From the NCBI GenBank assembly GCA_036270095.1, contig DATBDE010000132.1, positions 1-47,915 of the forward strand: a DNA stretch of 47,915 nucleotides, in the 5' to 3' direction. Numbering within the stretch: the first letter of the stretch is position 1; each line of letters starts with the position of its first letter. A model generated the notes under the pieces. The model was not told the origin of the DNA. It searched no databases and saw nothing but the letters and a program-made list of their open reading frames with translations. Made by a program: the position numbers and the translations under genes. Of this stretch, positions 10,790-18,124 are shown piece by piece. This DNA is from DATBDE01 sp036270095 (lineage in GTDB: Bacteria; Actinomycetota; Thermoleophilia; Solirubrobacterales; Solirubrobacteraceae).

Positions 10790-11815
10790 TCAGAACAGCT
10801 GGTTCTCGCCCCCGAACACCTCCGACACGGAATCGTCGGTGAAGATCCGACGGATCGAGTCGGTCAGGAGCTCGGCGCAGCTCAGGACCCGGATGTTGTC
10901 CGGGGCGCCGCGGCGGAGCGGGATGGTGTCGGTGACGACGATCTCCTCGAAGCCGCTCGAGGCGAGGTTCTCGAACGCGTTGCCCGAGAGCACCGCGTGG
11001 GTCGCGGCGACGAAGATGCGCTTGGCGCCGGCGTCGCGCACGGTCTGGGCGGCGGCCTTCAGCGTGCCGCCGGTGTCGATCATGTCGTCGACGAGGACGG
11101 CGGTCTTGCCCTCGACCTCGCCGATCACGTAGCTGATCTCCGCCACCTGCTGGGCCGGGCGCTCCTTGGTCAGGACGGCGAGGTTGGCGCCGATCTTGTC
11201 GCGGAACTTCTCGGCCAGCTTGACCCGGCCGACGTCGGGCGCGACGACGACGAGGTCGTCCAGGCCCAGGTCCTGGACGTACTGGGTGAGGATGAAGAGG
11301 GCCGTCATGTGGTCGCACGGCTTGGCGAAGAAGCCCTGGATCTGGCCGGAGTGCAGGTCCATCGTGAGCACGCGGTCGACGCCGGCGGACTCGAGCATGC
11401 GGGCGACGAGGCGCGAGGTGATCGGCTCGCGCGGCGCTGACTTCTTGTCCTGGCGGCTGTAGCCGTACCACGGGGTCACGGCGATGACGCGGTGGGCGGA
11501 CGCGCCGACGGCGGCGTCGATCATCACCATCAGCTCCATCAGCGCGTCGTTGGCGGTCAGATTCAGCTCGGGGTTGCCGCAGGTCGGCTGGACGATGAAG
11601 ACGTCCGAGCCGCGGATCGATTCCTGGTAGCGGCAGTAGACCTCGCCGTTGGAGAACGTGCGCAGCTCGACAGGACCGAGCTCGACCTCGAGCTTGCCGG
11701 CGATGCGGGCGGCGAGCTCCGGATTGGCCCGTCCCGAGAACAGCATCAGGCGCTTGTCGTAACCCGCCTCGATGCTGGTGCGGAGCGTCGCGGGCTGGGG
11801 CTCGATGACGCTCAT
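10790..11815 (-). CDS. prs: Ribose-phosphate pyrophosphokinase (PRPP synthetase)
   Basis: The 341-residue enzyme makes PRPP from ribose 5-phosphate and ATP for nucleotide, His and Trp synthesis. Class I motifs are present: FSNGEVYCRYQESIRGSDVF near the ATP loop, YGYSRQDKKSAPREPI, MDLHSGQIQGFF, and the PRPP-binding loop LVDDMIDTGGTL with its paired Asp residues. Length is slightly above the usual 310-320 because of about 20 extra N-terminal residues. It follows glmU by 13 bases, the common glmU-prs arrangement. Confidence 0.96.
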   Translation of the reverse strand: MSVIEPQPATLRTSIEAGYDKRLMLFSGRANPELAARIAGKLEVELGPVELRTFSNGEVYCRYQESIRGSDVFIVQPTCGNPELNLTANDALMELMVMIDAAVGASAHRVIAVTPWYGYSRQDKKSAPREPITSRLVARMLESAGVDRVLTMDLHSGQIQGFFAKPCDHMTALFILTQYVQDLGLDDLVVVAPDVGRVKLAEKFRDKIGANLAVLTKERPAQQVAEISYVIGEVEGKTAVLVDDMIDTGGTLKAAAQTVRDAGAKRIFVAATHAVLSGNAFENLASSGFEEIVVTDTIPLRRGAPDNIRVLSCAELLTDSIRRIFTDDSVSEVFGGENQLF

Positions 11816-11828
11816 CCTGGCCCCGACT

Positions 11829-13202
11829 CTATCCCTTCTTCCGGGCGTATCCGTCGACGTTGGTCTGGCGCGCGCGGGCCACGCCGAGCGCCCCTTCGGG
11901 CACGTCCTCGGTGATCACGGAGCCGGCCGCGGTGTAGGCGTCGTCGCCCAGTTCGACGGGCGCCACCAGCGTCGTGTCGACCGACGTCTTCACGCGCTTG
12001 CCGAGCCTCGTCCGCGTCTTCGCCTTGGTCTTGGCGTTGTAGTTCGCGGTGATGGTCGCGGCGCCGAGGTTCGACCCCTCGCCGATATCGGCGTCGCCGA
12101 TGTAGGACAGGTGGGGGACCTTCGTGCCCGCGCCGACGTCGGAATTCTTGATCTCGACGAACGTCCCCGCCTTGCTCCCGCGCCGCAGGACGGTGCCGGG
12201 GCGCAGGTACGCGTAGGGGCCGATGGTCACGCCGTCCTCGGCGGCGGCACCCTCGATCCACGTGTGGCGTGCCGTTACCTCGTGACCGAGGTCAGCGTCG
12301 GTGATGGTGGCGTGGGGGCCGATGCGGCAGCGCTCGCCGATGCGGGTCGCGCCGCGCAGCGTGCAGCCCTGCTCGAGCACGGTGTCGGCGCCGATGGTCA
12401 CACCGGCGTCGATGATCGTGGTCTGGGGGCTGAGCATGGTCACGCCGTTGCGCATGTGGTGGCGGAGGATGCGCAGGCGGGCGAGCGCGGTGACCTCGGC
12501 GAGGTCGGCGCGGTCGTTGACGCCGAGGGTCAGCGCCGCGTCGTCGACGACGTAGGCGGCGACGCGCTGTCCGTCGGCGCGGAGCACCGGCAGCGCGTCG
12601 GGCAGGTAGATCTCGCCCTGGGCGTTGTCGGGCGTGACCCGGCGCAGGGCGTCGACCATCGGGCCGCCGGCGAAGGCGTAGACGCCGGTGTTGACCTCCT
12701 CGATGGCGAGCTCCGCGTCGGTGGCGTCGCCGGGGGCCTTGGTCTCGACCACACGCTGCACGCTGCCGTCACCGTTGCGGATGACGCGGCCGTAGCCGGT
12801 GGGGTCGTCGAGGATCATGGTGGCCATCGTCGCCGCCGCGCCGTCGGCGGCGTGGGCCTGCGCGAGCGCGTCGATCGCCTCCGCGGTGATGAGCGGGACG
12901 TCACCGTTGATGACGACGACGCTGTCGGACGGGGCGATCTCGCCGGCGGCGGCGAGGACGGCGTCGCCGGTGCCGCGCGGCTGCTCCTGGACGGCGAGTG
13001 TGGCGCCGTCGGGCAGCAGCGGCTCGATCGCGCGGTCGGGGTCGCCGACGACCACGACCTTGCTCGCCCCGGCGGCCAAGGCGGCGTCGACAGGCCAGCG
13101 GACCAGGGGCTTCCCGCAGAGGTCGTGCAGAGCCTTGGGTACCTGCGACTTCATCCGCGTGCCCTGCCCAGCGGCGAGGATGACGACGACGGGACCGGCC
13201 AT
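11829..13202 (-). CDS. glmU: Bifunctional GlmU (GlcN-1-P acetyltransferase / UDP-GlcNAc pyrophosphorylase)
   Basis: The 457-residue enzyme performs the last two steps to UDP-GlcNAc for peptidoglycan. The N-terminal nucleotidyltransferase begins with VILAAGQGTRMKSQVPKALH, with the signature LAAGxGTRMxSxxPKxLH. The C-terminal left-handed beta-helix of hexapeptide repeats (about 250-430) contains HLSYIGDADIGEGSNLGA and the catalytic-site region ITANYNAKTK. The ATG start has a TACGAT box nine bases upstream, so the message is probably leaderless. It is divergent from the channel-like membrane protein. Confidence 0.96.
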   Translation of the reverse strand: MAGPVVVILAAGQGTRMKSQVPKALHDLCGKPLVRWPVDAALAAGASKVVVVGDPDRAIEPLLPDGATLAVQEQPRGTGDAVLAAAGEIAPSDSVVVINGDVPLITAEAIDALAQAHAADGAAATMATMILDDPTGYGRVIRNGDGSVQRVVETKAPGDATDAELAIEEVNTGVYAFAGGPMVDALRRVTPDNAQGEIYLPDALPVLRADGQRVAAYVVDDAALTLGVNDRADLAEVTALARLRILRHHMRNGVTMLSPQTTIIDAGVTIGADTVLEQGCTLRGATRIGERCRIGPHATITDADLGHEVTARHTWIEGAAAEDGVTIGPYAYLRPGTVLRRGSKAGTFVEIKNSDVGAGTKVPHLSYIGDADIGEGSNLGAATITANYNAKTKAKTRTRLGKRVKTSVDTTLVAPVELGDDAYTAAGSVITEDVPEGALGVARARQTNVDGYARKKG

Positions 13203-13261
13203 GTGCGGGCCATCGTAGCCCCGTCGGGTTCGACCGACCGTCCTCGTACGCTCGCGCGGCT
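13203..13261. promoter_or_regulatory. Divergent leaderless-type promoters, glmU / membrane protein
   Basis: TACGAT on the minus strand (13217-13212) lies nine bases before the glmU ATG. TACGCT on the plus strand (13247-13252) lies nine bases before the GTG at 13262. No Shine-Dalgarno sequence is visible on either side. The same box-to-start spacing recurs at many genes in this window. Confidence 0.55.
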
Positions 13262-13918
13262 GTGCGTGCGGCTCCCTCGCCCCCGCCTCGTCCGTCGGCC
13301 CCGGTGCGCTGGTGGGGCAACCGGGTCGTGCGCTTCGGGCTCCTGCTGCTCGCGCTCGCCGCGCTGCTGCTCGCGCCCATCCACCTGACCCAGACCTCGG
13401 CGCTGGTCGTGGGCATCGTCGGCCTCGCCGCGCTTGCGCTGCTCGCCGTGACCGGCGTCCGCCGGCTGCTGTTCGCGCTGCCGACCCGGGCCGCTTCCGA
13501 GCTCGAGTTGCTGGGCCGCTCGATCCCCGTCGTGGGTGGGCGCGACGCCCGCACCCTCGGCGCGTTGATGCGGGCGGTGGGCGTCGCGATCCCGGCGCTC
13601 GTGTTCTTCCTCGCCTGGGCGCTGCTGTTCGCGATCATCTGGGCCGCGGAGCCCTCCGCCTGCGCGGTCGCGACCACGCGCTGCAACGGCGCCTTCACCG
13701 GGCTGGGCGATCGCCCGCTGCTGGGCGACTTCGTCTACTACGCGGTGAACCTCGCGTTCGCGAACCCGCCGCCCGACGTGGTCGCCCAGTCGCGCACGGC
13801 GCGTGCCGCGGCCACGGTCGAGATCGTCGCCGCGGCAGGCTTCCTCTTCGCCTACCTGGCCGCGTTCTTCGCGGGGCGCGGACTGGTGGGCGGCAACCGG
13901 CCGCCGGACTCCGCCTGA
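13262..13918 (+). CDS. Channel-like integral membrane protein of unknown function
   Basis: The 218-residue protein has two N-terminal helices (about 24-66), a cytosolic stretch, a helix at about 105-128, a loop with two cysteines (CAVATTRC), then GDFVYYAVNLAFANPPPDVV followed by a last helix (about 185-205). The last part has the layout of an ion-channel pore module: outer helix, re-entrant DFVYYAV pore helix, turn, inner helix. However, the place of a TVGYGD-type filter reads LAFANPPPD, so potassium selectivity is not expected. Start is GTG with a TACGCT box nine bases upstream. The 3' end overlaps the convergent HNH gene by 67 bp. Confidence 0.65.
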   Translation: MRAAPSPPPRPSAPVRWWGNRVVRFGLLLLALAALLLAPIHLTQTSALVVGIVGLAALALLAVTGVRRLLFALPTRAASELELLGRSIPVVGGRDARTLGALMRAVGVAIPALVFFLAWALLFAIIWAAEPSACAVATTRCNGAFTGLGDRPLLGDFVYYAVNLAFANPPPDVVAQSRTARAAATVEIVAAAGFLFAYLAAFFAGRGLVGGNRPPDSA

Positions 13919-14670
13919 GGAGCGTCCGGCGGCGAGCGCTGGCGCTCGTACTGCCGCACCCACTTGCGCACGGCGTTGTCGGACATCCCGTACCGGCGGC
14001 CGACGGCGCTCCAGCTCGACGCCTCGATCTCGGCGAGCAGCTGCGCCAACGGCGGGCGGTCGACCACGCGGCGGTGGGGTTGGGGAACGCCGGCTTGGGC
14101 CCGGGCGAAGCACGCGTGCGAGCAGTAGCGCTGCGCGTGGCTCTCCGCCACGAACAGCACGCCGCACGCGTGGCACGCTCGCGCCGTGCGCGGGCGGCGC
14201 AGGGCCTTGCCACAGTGCGTGTCCAGCGTCGCGGCGCAGTTCGGGCACACGATCCGCAGGTTCTCGAGGCGGTTGTCGGTCGCCTCGCCGTTGATGTGGT
14301 CGAGGATCAGCGACATGCGCTGCCCGCGCCACAGCTCGCCCTGGCCGCAGAGCTCGCAGGCGCGCCGCTTGAGGCCCTCGGCGTAGAGGCGGCGCTTGAG
14401 GTCCTGCCGGTTGTAGCTGGACCCGCGCACGAGGATCCGGTCGAGCGGGATCGGGCGGCTGACGACGCGGAGGACCTCGCGCTGCACGGCGTGGGGATCG
14501 AAGTGGTCGGTGGGAACGCCGAGGCGCTCGGCCAGGAGCCGCAGCGTGCGGTGGTTGCCACCGGCCGGCCGCATGCCGAGACGCCGGAGGGCCTCGCTAA
14601 AGGAGCGGGACGCTGCGATCGCGGCGCGGGCCTCCTCATCGCTGTAACGGCGTCGCCTTGGCACGAACAT
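13852..14670 (-). CDS. HNH endonuclease with zinc ribbon and helix-turn-helix
   Basis: The 272 residues comprise an N-terminal helical DNA-binding repeat (SFSEALRRLGMRPAGGNHRTLR, about 22-45) and an HNH core. The core has CELCG, LILDHINGEATDNRLENLRIVCPNC with the DH...N...N..C..C zinc-HNH pattern, and CACGVLFV...RYCSHACF as a second Cys pair set. It ends in an HTH-like segment, SWSAVGRRYGMSDNAVRKWVRQYE. This is the layout of free-standing, homing-type HNH nucleases. The gene begins 31 bases after the 3' end of tRNA-Gln, same strand, which suggests targeting or insertion at the tRNA. Its last 67 bp overlap the convergent membrane-protein gene. Confidence 0.85.
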   Translation of the reverse strand: MFVPRRRRYSDEEARAAIAASRSFSEALRRLGMRPAGGNHRTLRLLAERLGVPTDHFDPHAVQREVLRVVSRPIPLDRILVRGSSYNRQDLKRRLYAEGLKRRACELCGQGELWRGQRMSLILDHINGEATDNRLENLRIVCPNCAATLDTHCGKALRRPRTARACHACGVLFVAESHAQRYCSHACFARAQAGVPQPHRRVVDRPPLAQLLAEIEASSWSAVGRRYGMSDNAVRKWVRQYERQRSPPDAPQAESGGRLPPTSPRPAKNAAR

Positions 14671-14701
14671 ATGTTCGCATTTCCGGCGGACGTCACGACG
14701 A

Positions 14702-14773
14702 CTGGGGAGGGAGGACTTGAACCCCCGCTTCGCGGACCAAAACCGCGCGTGCTACCCACTACACCACTCCCCA
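14702..14773 (-). tRNA. tRNA-Gln (anticodon UUG)
   Basis: On the minus strand the cloverleaf closes fully. The acceptor TGGGGAG pairs with CTCCCCA, with discriminator G. The anticodon stem is CGCGG/CCGCG with loop TTTTGGT, giving anticodon UUG. The T arm is GGGGG-TTCAAGT-CCTCC with one G.U pair. CCA is not encoded. The U1-A72 pair start is typical for tRNA-Gln. It lies 24 bases after the stop of the DUF2064 gene and 31 bases before the HNH gene. Confidence 0.95.
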
Positions 14774-14797
14774 CCGGGGGCGATCGAGTCTAGGCCG

Positions 14798-15427
14798 CTA
14801 CCGGGGCACGCGCAGCCGGTCGGCCACGGATTCGGGCAGCGCGTGGTGGAGCAGCAGCGCGGCGGCGTCGGCCGGCGTCTCGAGCTTGCGCTCGCCGCGC
14901 AGCATCCCCGCCTCGAGCTGCAGCTCGGTCGCCCGAGCCAGCAGCCGCGCCAGCGCGGCGCGCCCGTCCCACGCCTCGGGCCCGTCGACGAACAGGTCCG
15001 GCCGCGGCTCGCGCAGCGCCACCAGGTAGAACCCCCCGTCGTGCGAGGGCGCGACCGCGACGTCCACCCCGGCTTCGAGATCGGACTCCACGGCGTCGGC
15101 GTGGAAGCGGCCGAGGGTCGGCATCGCGGTGCCGATGACCACGACCGGAGCGTCGGCCTGCTCCACCGCGGTCACCACCCGCGCGCCCGAGCTCTCCCCC
15201 ACGGCCCCGACCACGATCGCGCCCGGCGCGTCGACCTCGTCGACCGCATCGGGCGGGAACACCGCCACCGACGTCGGCCCGAGCGCGTGCCCCCACCCCA
15301 CCGCCACGCGGATGAGCTCGGCCTGCAGGAGCGCGCAGCCGTTGGGTCCCAGGCGCGGCTCCAGGCCGACGTTGCACGCCCCCGGTCGGGGAGCGTCGGC
15401 CATGACCAGGACCGACGCGACCGCCAT
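14798..15427 (-). CDS. DUF2064 family (TIGR04282) nucleotidyl/glycosyl transferase-like protein
   Basis: This 209-residue protein has the GT-A-like fold of the DUF2064 family, related to CofC-type transferases. VLVMADAPRPGACN forms the N-terminal nucleotide loop, VVVIGTAMPTL replaces the usual G(S/T)DxP motif, and VAVAPSHDGGFYLVAL matches the family's P-x-x-DGGYxL block. In the second motif the expected Asp is absent (GTAMPTL), which may weaken metal binding. The ATG overlaps the phosphorylase stop as TGATG. Substrate unknown. Confidence 0.75.
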   Translation of the reverse strand: MAVASVLVMADAPRPGACNVGLEPRLGPNGCALLQAELIRVAVGWGHALGPTSVAVFPPDAVDEVDAPGAIVVGAVGESSGARVVTAVEQADAPVVVIGTAMPTLGRFHADAVESDLEAGVDVAVAPSHDGGFYLVALREPRPDLFVDGPEAWDGRAALARLLARATELQLEAGMLRGERKLETPADAAALLLHHALPESVADRLRVPR

Positions 15428-16212
15428 CAGTCGAACCGGTAGAGGGTCCCCGTCGGCGAGAGGGCGTCGAGGTCGACGCGCGGCAGCGCCTCGGCGAGCA
15501 CGGACGCGAAGATCGCCGTGCTCGCGCTCATGAGCTCGACGAGCTCCGCGATCGGCGTGCCCTCGGCCACGCCGTTGGCGTAGTCGGTGGTGAAGCCGAT
15601 GAGCGCGTAGGGGATCTCGGCCTCGCCGAACAGCACGGTCTCGGCGCCCGCGGTCTGCGACACCGCCGTGACCCCGGCGACGGCCAGCTGGCGGATCTCG
15701 CTGACGGTGTTGAAACGCGGGCCGTCCACGTGCCCGTAGACGCCGCCGTCACGGGCCTCGCGCCCGGCCGCCTCCGCCCCGGCAAGCAGCGCCTCGCGCA
15801 GGGCGGACGCGTAGGGGCGGTCGTAGATCCAGTGGGCGCGGCCGGCCTCGCCGGGGCGGTCGTACAGCGTGCACGGTGCACCGTCGGGCAGCCGGTTGAC
15901 GGGGAAGTGCAGGTCGTCGAAGACCACGAGCGTGCCGGGCCCGAGCGACGGGTCGATGATCCCGCACGCCGTGCACCCGATCACCGCCAGCGCGCCGCAC
16001 TCGCGCAGCGCGGCCACGTTGGCGCGGTGCTCGACGTGGTTGGAGAGCCGCACGTGGCCCGCGCCGTGGCGCGAGACGTGCAGCACCGGCACGCCGCCGA
16101 AATGGCCCCGCATCACCGTCGCCTTCCCCCATCGCGTCCCCACCTCGACCGGCTCGGCGTCCTCGAGCTCCGGGAGCGCGTAGGTCCCGGTGCCGGTGAC
16201 GACGCCGATCAT
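15427..16212 (-). CDS. Purine nucleoside / methylthioadenosine phosphorylase family protein
   Basis: The 261-residue enzyme belongs to the trimeric PNP/MTAP family. Evidence is the VVTGTGTYALPE start, the phosphate-site VSRHGAGH, the EHRANVAALRECG helix (MTAPs usually read NYRAN), CGIIDPSLGPGTLVV, GPRFNTVSEIR with Pro-Arg-Phe, then SQTAGAETVLFGE and the base-site TTDYANG. It should cleave MTA, methylthioinosine or 6-oxopurine nucleosides with phosphate. The substrate call is uncertain because the usual GMT.xPE element is AVSQTAG here. It overlaps both neighbours. Confidence 0.85.
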   Translation of the reverse strand: MIGVVTGTGTYALPELEDAEPVEVGTRWGKATVMRGHFGGVPVLHVSRHGAGHVRLSNHVEHRANVAALRECGALAVIGCTACGIIDPSLGPGTLVVFDDLHFPVNRLPDGAPCTLYDRPGEAGRAHWIYDRPYASALREALLAGAEAAGREARDGGVYGHVDGPRFNTVSEIRQLAVAGVTAVSQTAGAETVLFGEAEIPYALIGFTTDYANGVAEGTPIAELVELMSASTAIFASVLAEALPRVDLDALSPTGTLYRFD

Positions 16213-16586
16213 TCAGGCGTGCCGTTGCCCCGCAAGGCCGCGACGCCGAGAGCGACGCCGGCCACGGCGGGAGCGAACACGAGCCCGGCCGCGACCGGCG
16301 GCAGGTAGCCGGCGCGGCCGGCGGCGATGGCCGCGACCGCGTCGGCGGCGTCGATGGCGACGCCGAGCTGGAGCCACTGGCGCTGCGACCCGCCCGTCGC
16401 CTGCAGCGTGCCCACGCCGAGGGCCACGTCGCGCGCCCCGAACAGGCGGCCCAGATAGGGCGCCTGCGGGTTCTCGGCCGGCTTGAGGCCGAAGCTCTTG
16501 CCCGCCATCCGCGGCGTCAGCCAAGCCGCGGCGCCGATCACGATGCGCAGCCCGGCGATGGCCTTGACGGCGGACTCGGTCTCCAC
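16209..16586 (-). CDS. Small membrane protein (DUF4267-like)
   Basis: The 125-residue protein has four weak hydrophobic helices. The sequence AIAGLRIVIGAAAWLTPRMAGKSFGL, the central YLGRLFGARDVALGVGTLQ and the later IDAADAVAAIAAGRAG fit the DUF4267 pattern, in which a GxRD motif sits between helices 1 and 2. Function is unknown. Its TGA overlaps the phosphorylase ATG, so the two are probably translated together. Confidence 0.65.
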   Translation of the reverse strand: METESAVKAIAGLRIVIGAAAWLTPRMAGKSFGLKPAENPQAPYLGRLFGARDVALGVGTLQATGGSQRQWLQLGVAIDAADAVAAIAAGRAGYLPPVAAGLVFAPAVAGVALGVAALRGNGTPE

Positions 16587-16612
16587 GAGAGCGGAGCCTA
16601 TCCGCTCTAGGG

Positions 16613-17896
16613 CTAGCCGCGGTCCTTCGGGTCGCGCGGGACGCGGCCGCCCTCGGCGCCGACCTCGTCGGCGGGTCCGCGCCGCGGCGGGATGCCGAGT
16701 ACGCGCATGGCCTTGAGGCCGAGCGAGAGCTTCTCGCGCCCGTCCGAGGAGCCCACGTCGAGGCCGGTCAGCTCGCGCACGCGCTCGAGGCGGTAGCGCA
16801 CCGTGTGCCGGTGGGTGTAGAGCCGCTGCGCGGTGCCGGCGACGTTGCCGTTGGCGTCCAGGAAGGTCTCCAGCGTGGCCACGAGGTCGGTCTCGTACTG
16901 CTCGTCGTAGGCCACGACCGTCTCCAGCGTCTCCGAGTAGAAGCGGCGCAGCTCATCGGGGTGCTCGCTCATCGAGGCGAGCAGCAGCCGGTAGGCGCCG
17001 GTCTCCTCGAACGCGAGCACGACGCTCTCGTCGCCCTCGGCGACGTTGGCGGCGAGCAACGCCTCGTGGGCGGCGCGGTGCAGGTCGACCGGGTCGGTCG
17101 CGACGCGCGAGCGGCCGATGGCGAAGCGCAGCGATGGCAGGCTGGCCTCGAGCTCGCGCGCGACGATGCCGGTGGCACGCTCGACCGCCCCCTCGTCGGC
17201 GCCGGGGACGAGCAGCACGACCTCGTCGCTGGGGCCCGCGGGGCTCTCGGGATCGGTGGCCTCGACCAACGCCGCGAGCGTGCCCGGCGCCGCGGCCCGT
17301 CCACCGCGCTCGGCCACGACGAGCATCCGCCGCTGCCAGCCCTCCTCGTGGGCGGCGCGGGGATGGGCGCGGGCGACGATGACCGCGGCACCCGCCTCGA
17401 GCCCGACGCCGACCTCGGCGCCGCGCGCGACGAGGTCGTCGCGGTCGATGATCTCGCGGCGCAGGATCGCGCGCAGGAAGGCGGTCGCCGCTTCCTCGGA
17501 GGCCCGCTCGGGCGCGCGCACGCGGGCGAGCTCGGCCGCGATCAGCGTGCGTGCGACAACGAGCCGCGCCGCCGGCATCGGTGCGTGCGTGCGCGAGCGC
17601 AGGCGCAGCTGGCCGACGACCTCGTCGGCCATGCGCAGCTCGAGCGTCTGCACGCCCGACGCGCCGGTGAGGAGCGAGCGCTCCTCGGACGGCGAGCGCG
17701 CCGCGACGGCGAGGATCGCGCTGGAGGGATCGATGAGCACAAGGCTGGCCTCGAGGGCGCGCGCGGCGGCGCGCAGGATCTCGGGCACGCCGGCGCCGTT
17801 CTCGAGCGCGGCGCAGAGCTCCTCAAGGCCCTCAAGCTCCGGCGCGGACCCGGAAGCCGCCGGGCGCGCCGGCAGGTGGTGAAGCGACCCTTCCAT
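16613..17896 (-). CDS. PucR/CdaR-family transcriptional regulator
   Basis: The 427-residue protein has an N-terminal sensory region (about 20-130; IDPSSAILAVAARSP is GAF-like), a central GGDEF-like domain found in PucR regulators (about 165-300) and a C-terminal PucR helix-turn-helix. The last ends with ETFLDANGNVAGTAQRLYTH and HRHTVRYRLERVRELTG, the family hallmark (HxNTxxYRLxRIxExTG). Such proteins control purine, sugar-acid or amino-acid use; the target is unknown. A nucleoside phosphorylase two genes downstream makes a purine link possible but unproven. Confidence 0.88.
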   Translation of the reverse strand: MEGSLHHLPARPAASGSAPELEGLEELCAALENGAGVPEILRAAARALEASLVLIDPSSAILAVAARSPSEERSLLTGASGVQTLELRMADEVVGQLRLRSRTHAPMPAARLVVARTLIAAELARVRAPERASEEAATAFLRAILRREIIDRDDLVARGAEVGVGLEAGAAVIVARAHPRAAHEEGWQRRMLVVAERGGRAAAPGTLAALVEATDPESPAGPSDEVVLLVPGADEGAVERATGIVARELEASLPSLRFAIGRSRVATDPVDLHRAAHEALLAANVAEGDESVVLAFEETGAYRLLLASMSEHPDELRRFYSETLETVVAYDEQYETDLVATLETFLDANGNVAGTAQRLYTHRHTVRYRLERVRELTGLDVGSSDGREKLSLGLKAMRVLGIPPRRGPADEVGAEGGRVPRDPKDRG

Positions 17897-17902
17897 GACG
17901 GC

Positions 17903-18124
17903 CTAGAAGACGCGGTCCCAGAGGAGGACCACGAGCAGCCCCAACCCGGTGCCCAGCACGACGAGCCCGGCGAGGACGTAGAGCGACAGGAAGGTCGCCG
18001 CTACGCGCTGCCACATCTTGTTGTAGGCCGACCACGCGGGAGCCACGATCAGTGCCGTGAAGGCGGCGATGCCGGCGACCCCGCAGAAGCCCACGATCAG
18101 GTAGGTGATGGTGGTCTTGCTCAT
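17903..18124 (-). CDS. Two-span small membrane protein
   Basis: This 73-residue protein has two transmembrane helices: ITYLIVGFCGVAGIAAFTALIVA, and FLSLYVLAGLVVLGTGLGLLVVLL. WSAYNKMWQRV forms the connecting loop. No family is recognised. Its ATG overlaps the stop of the DedA-PAP2 gene (ATGA) and its stop is six bases before pucR, so it is clearly within the transcription unit. Confidence 0.7.
   Translation of the reverse strand: MSKTTITYLIVGFCGVAGIAAFTALIVAPAWSAYNKMWQRVAATFLSLYVLAGLVVLGTGLGLLVVLLWDRVF

Noticed and set aside
14670..14790. Integrated element att site at tRNA-Gln
   Set aside because: No integrase, and no repeat of the tRNA 3' end was found in the window.
16209..17896. Purine catabolic operon from PucR plus phosphorylase
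   Set aside because: No xanthine, urate or allantoin genes are near; the gene run is a general housekeeping one, so the link is only suggestive.
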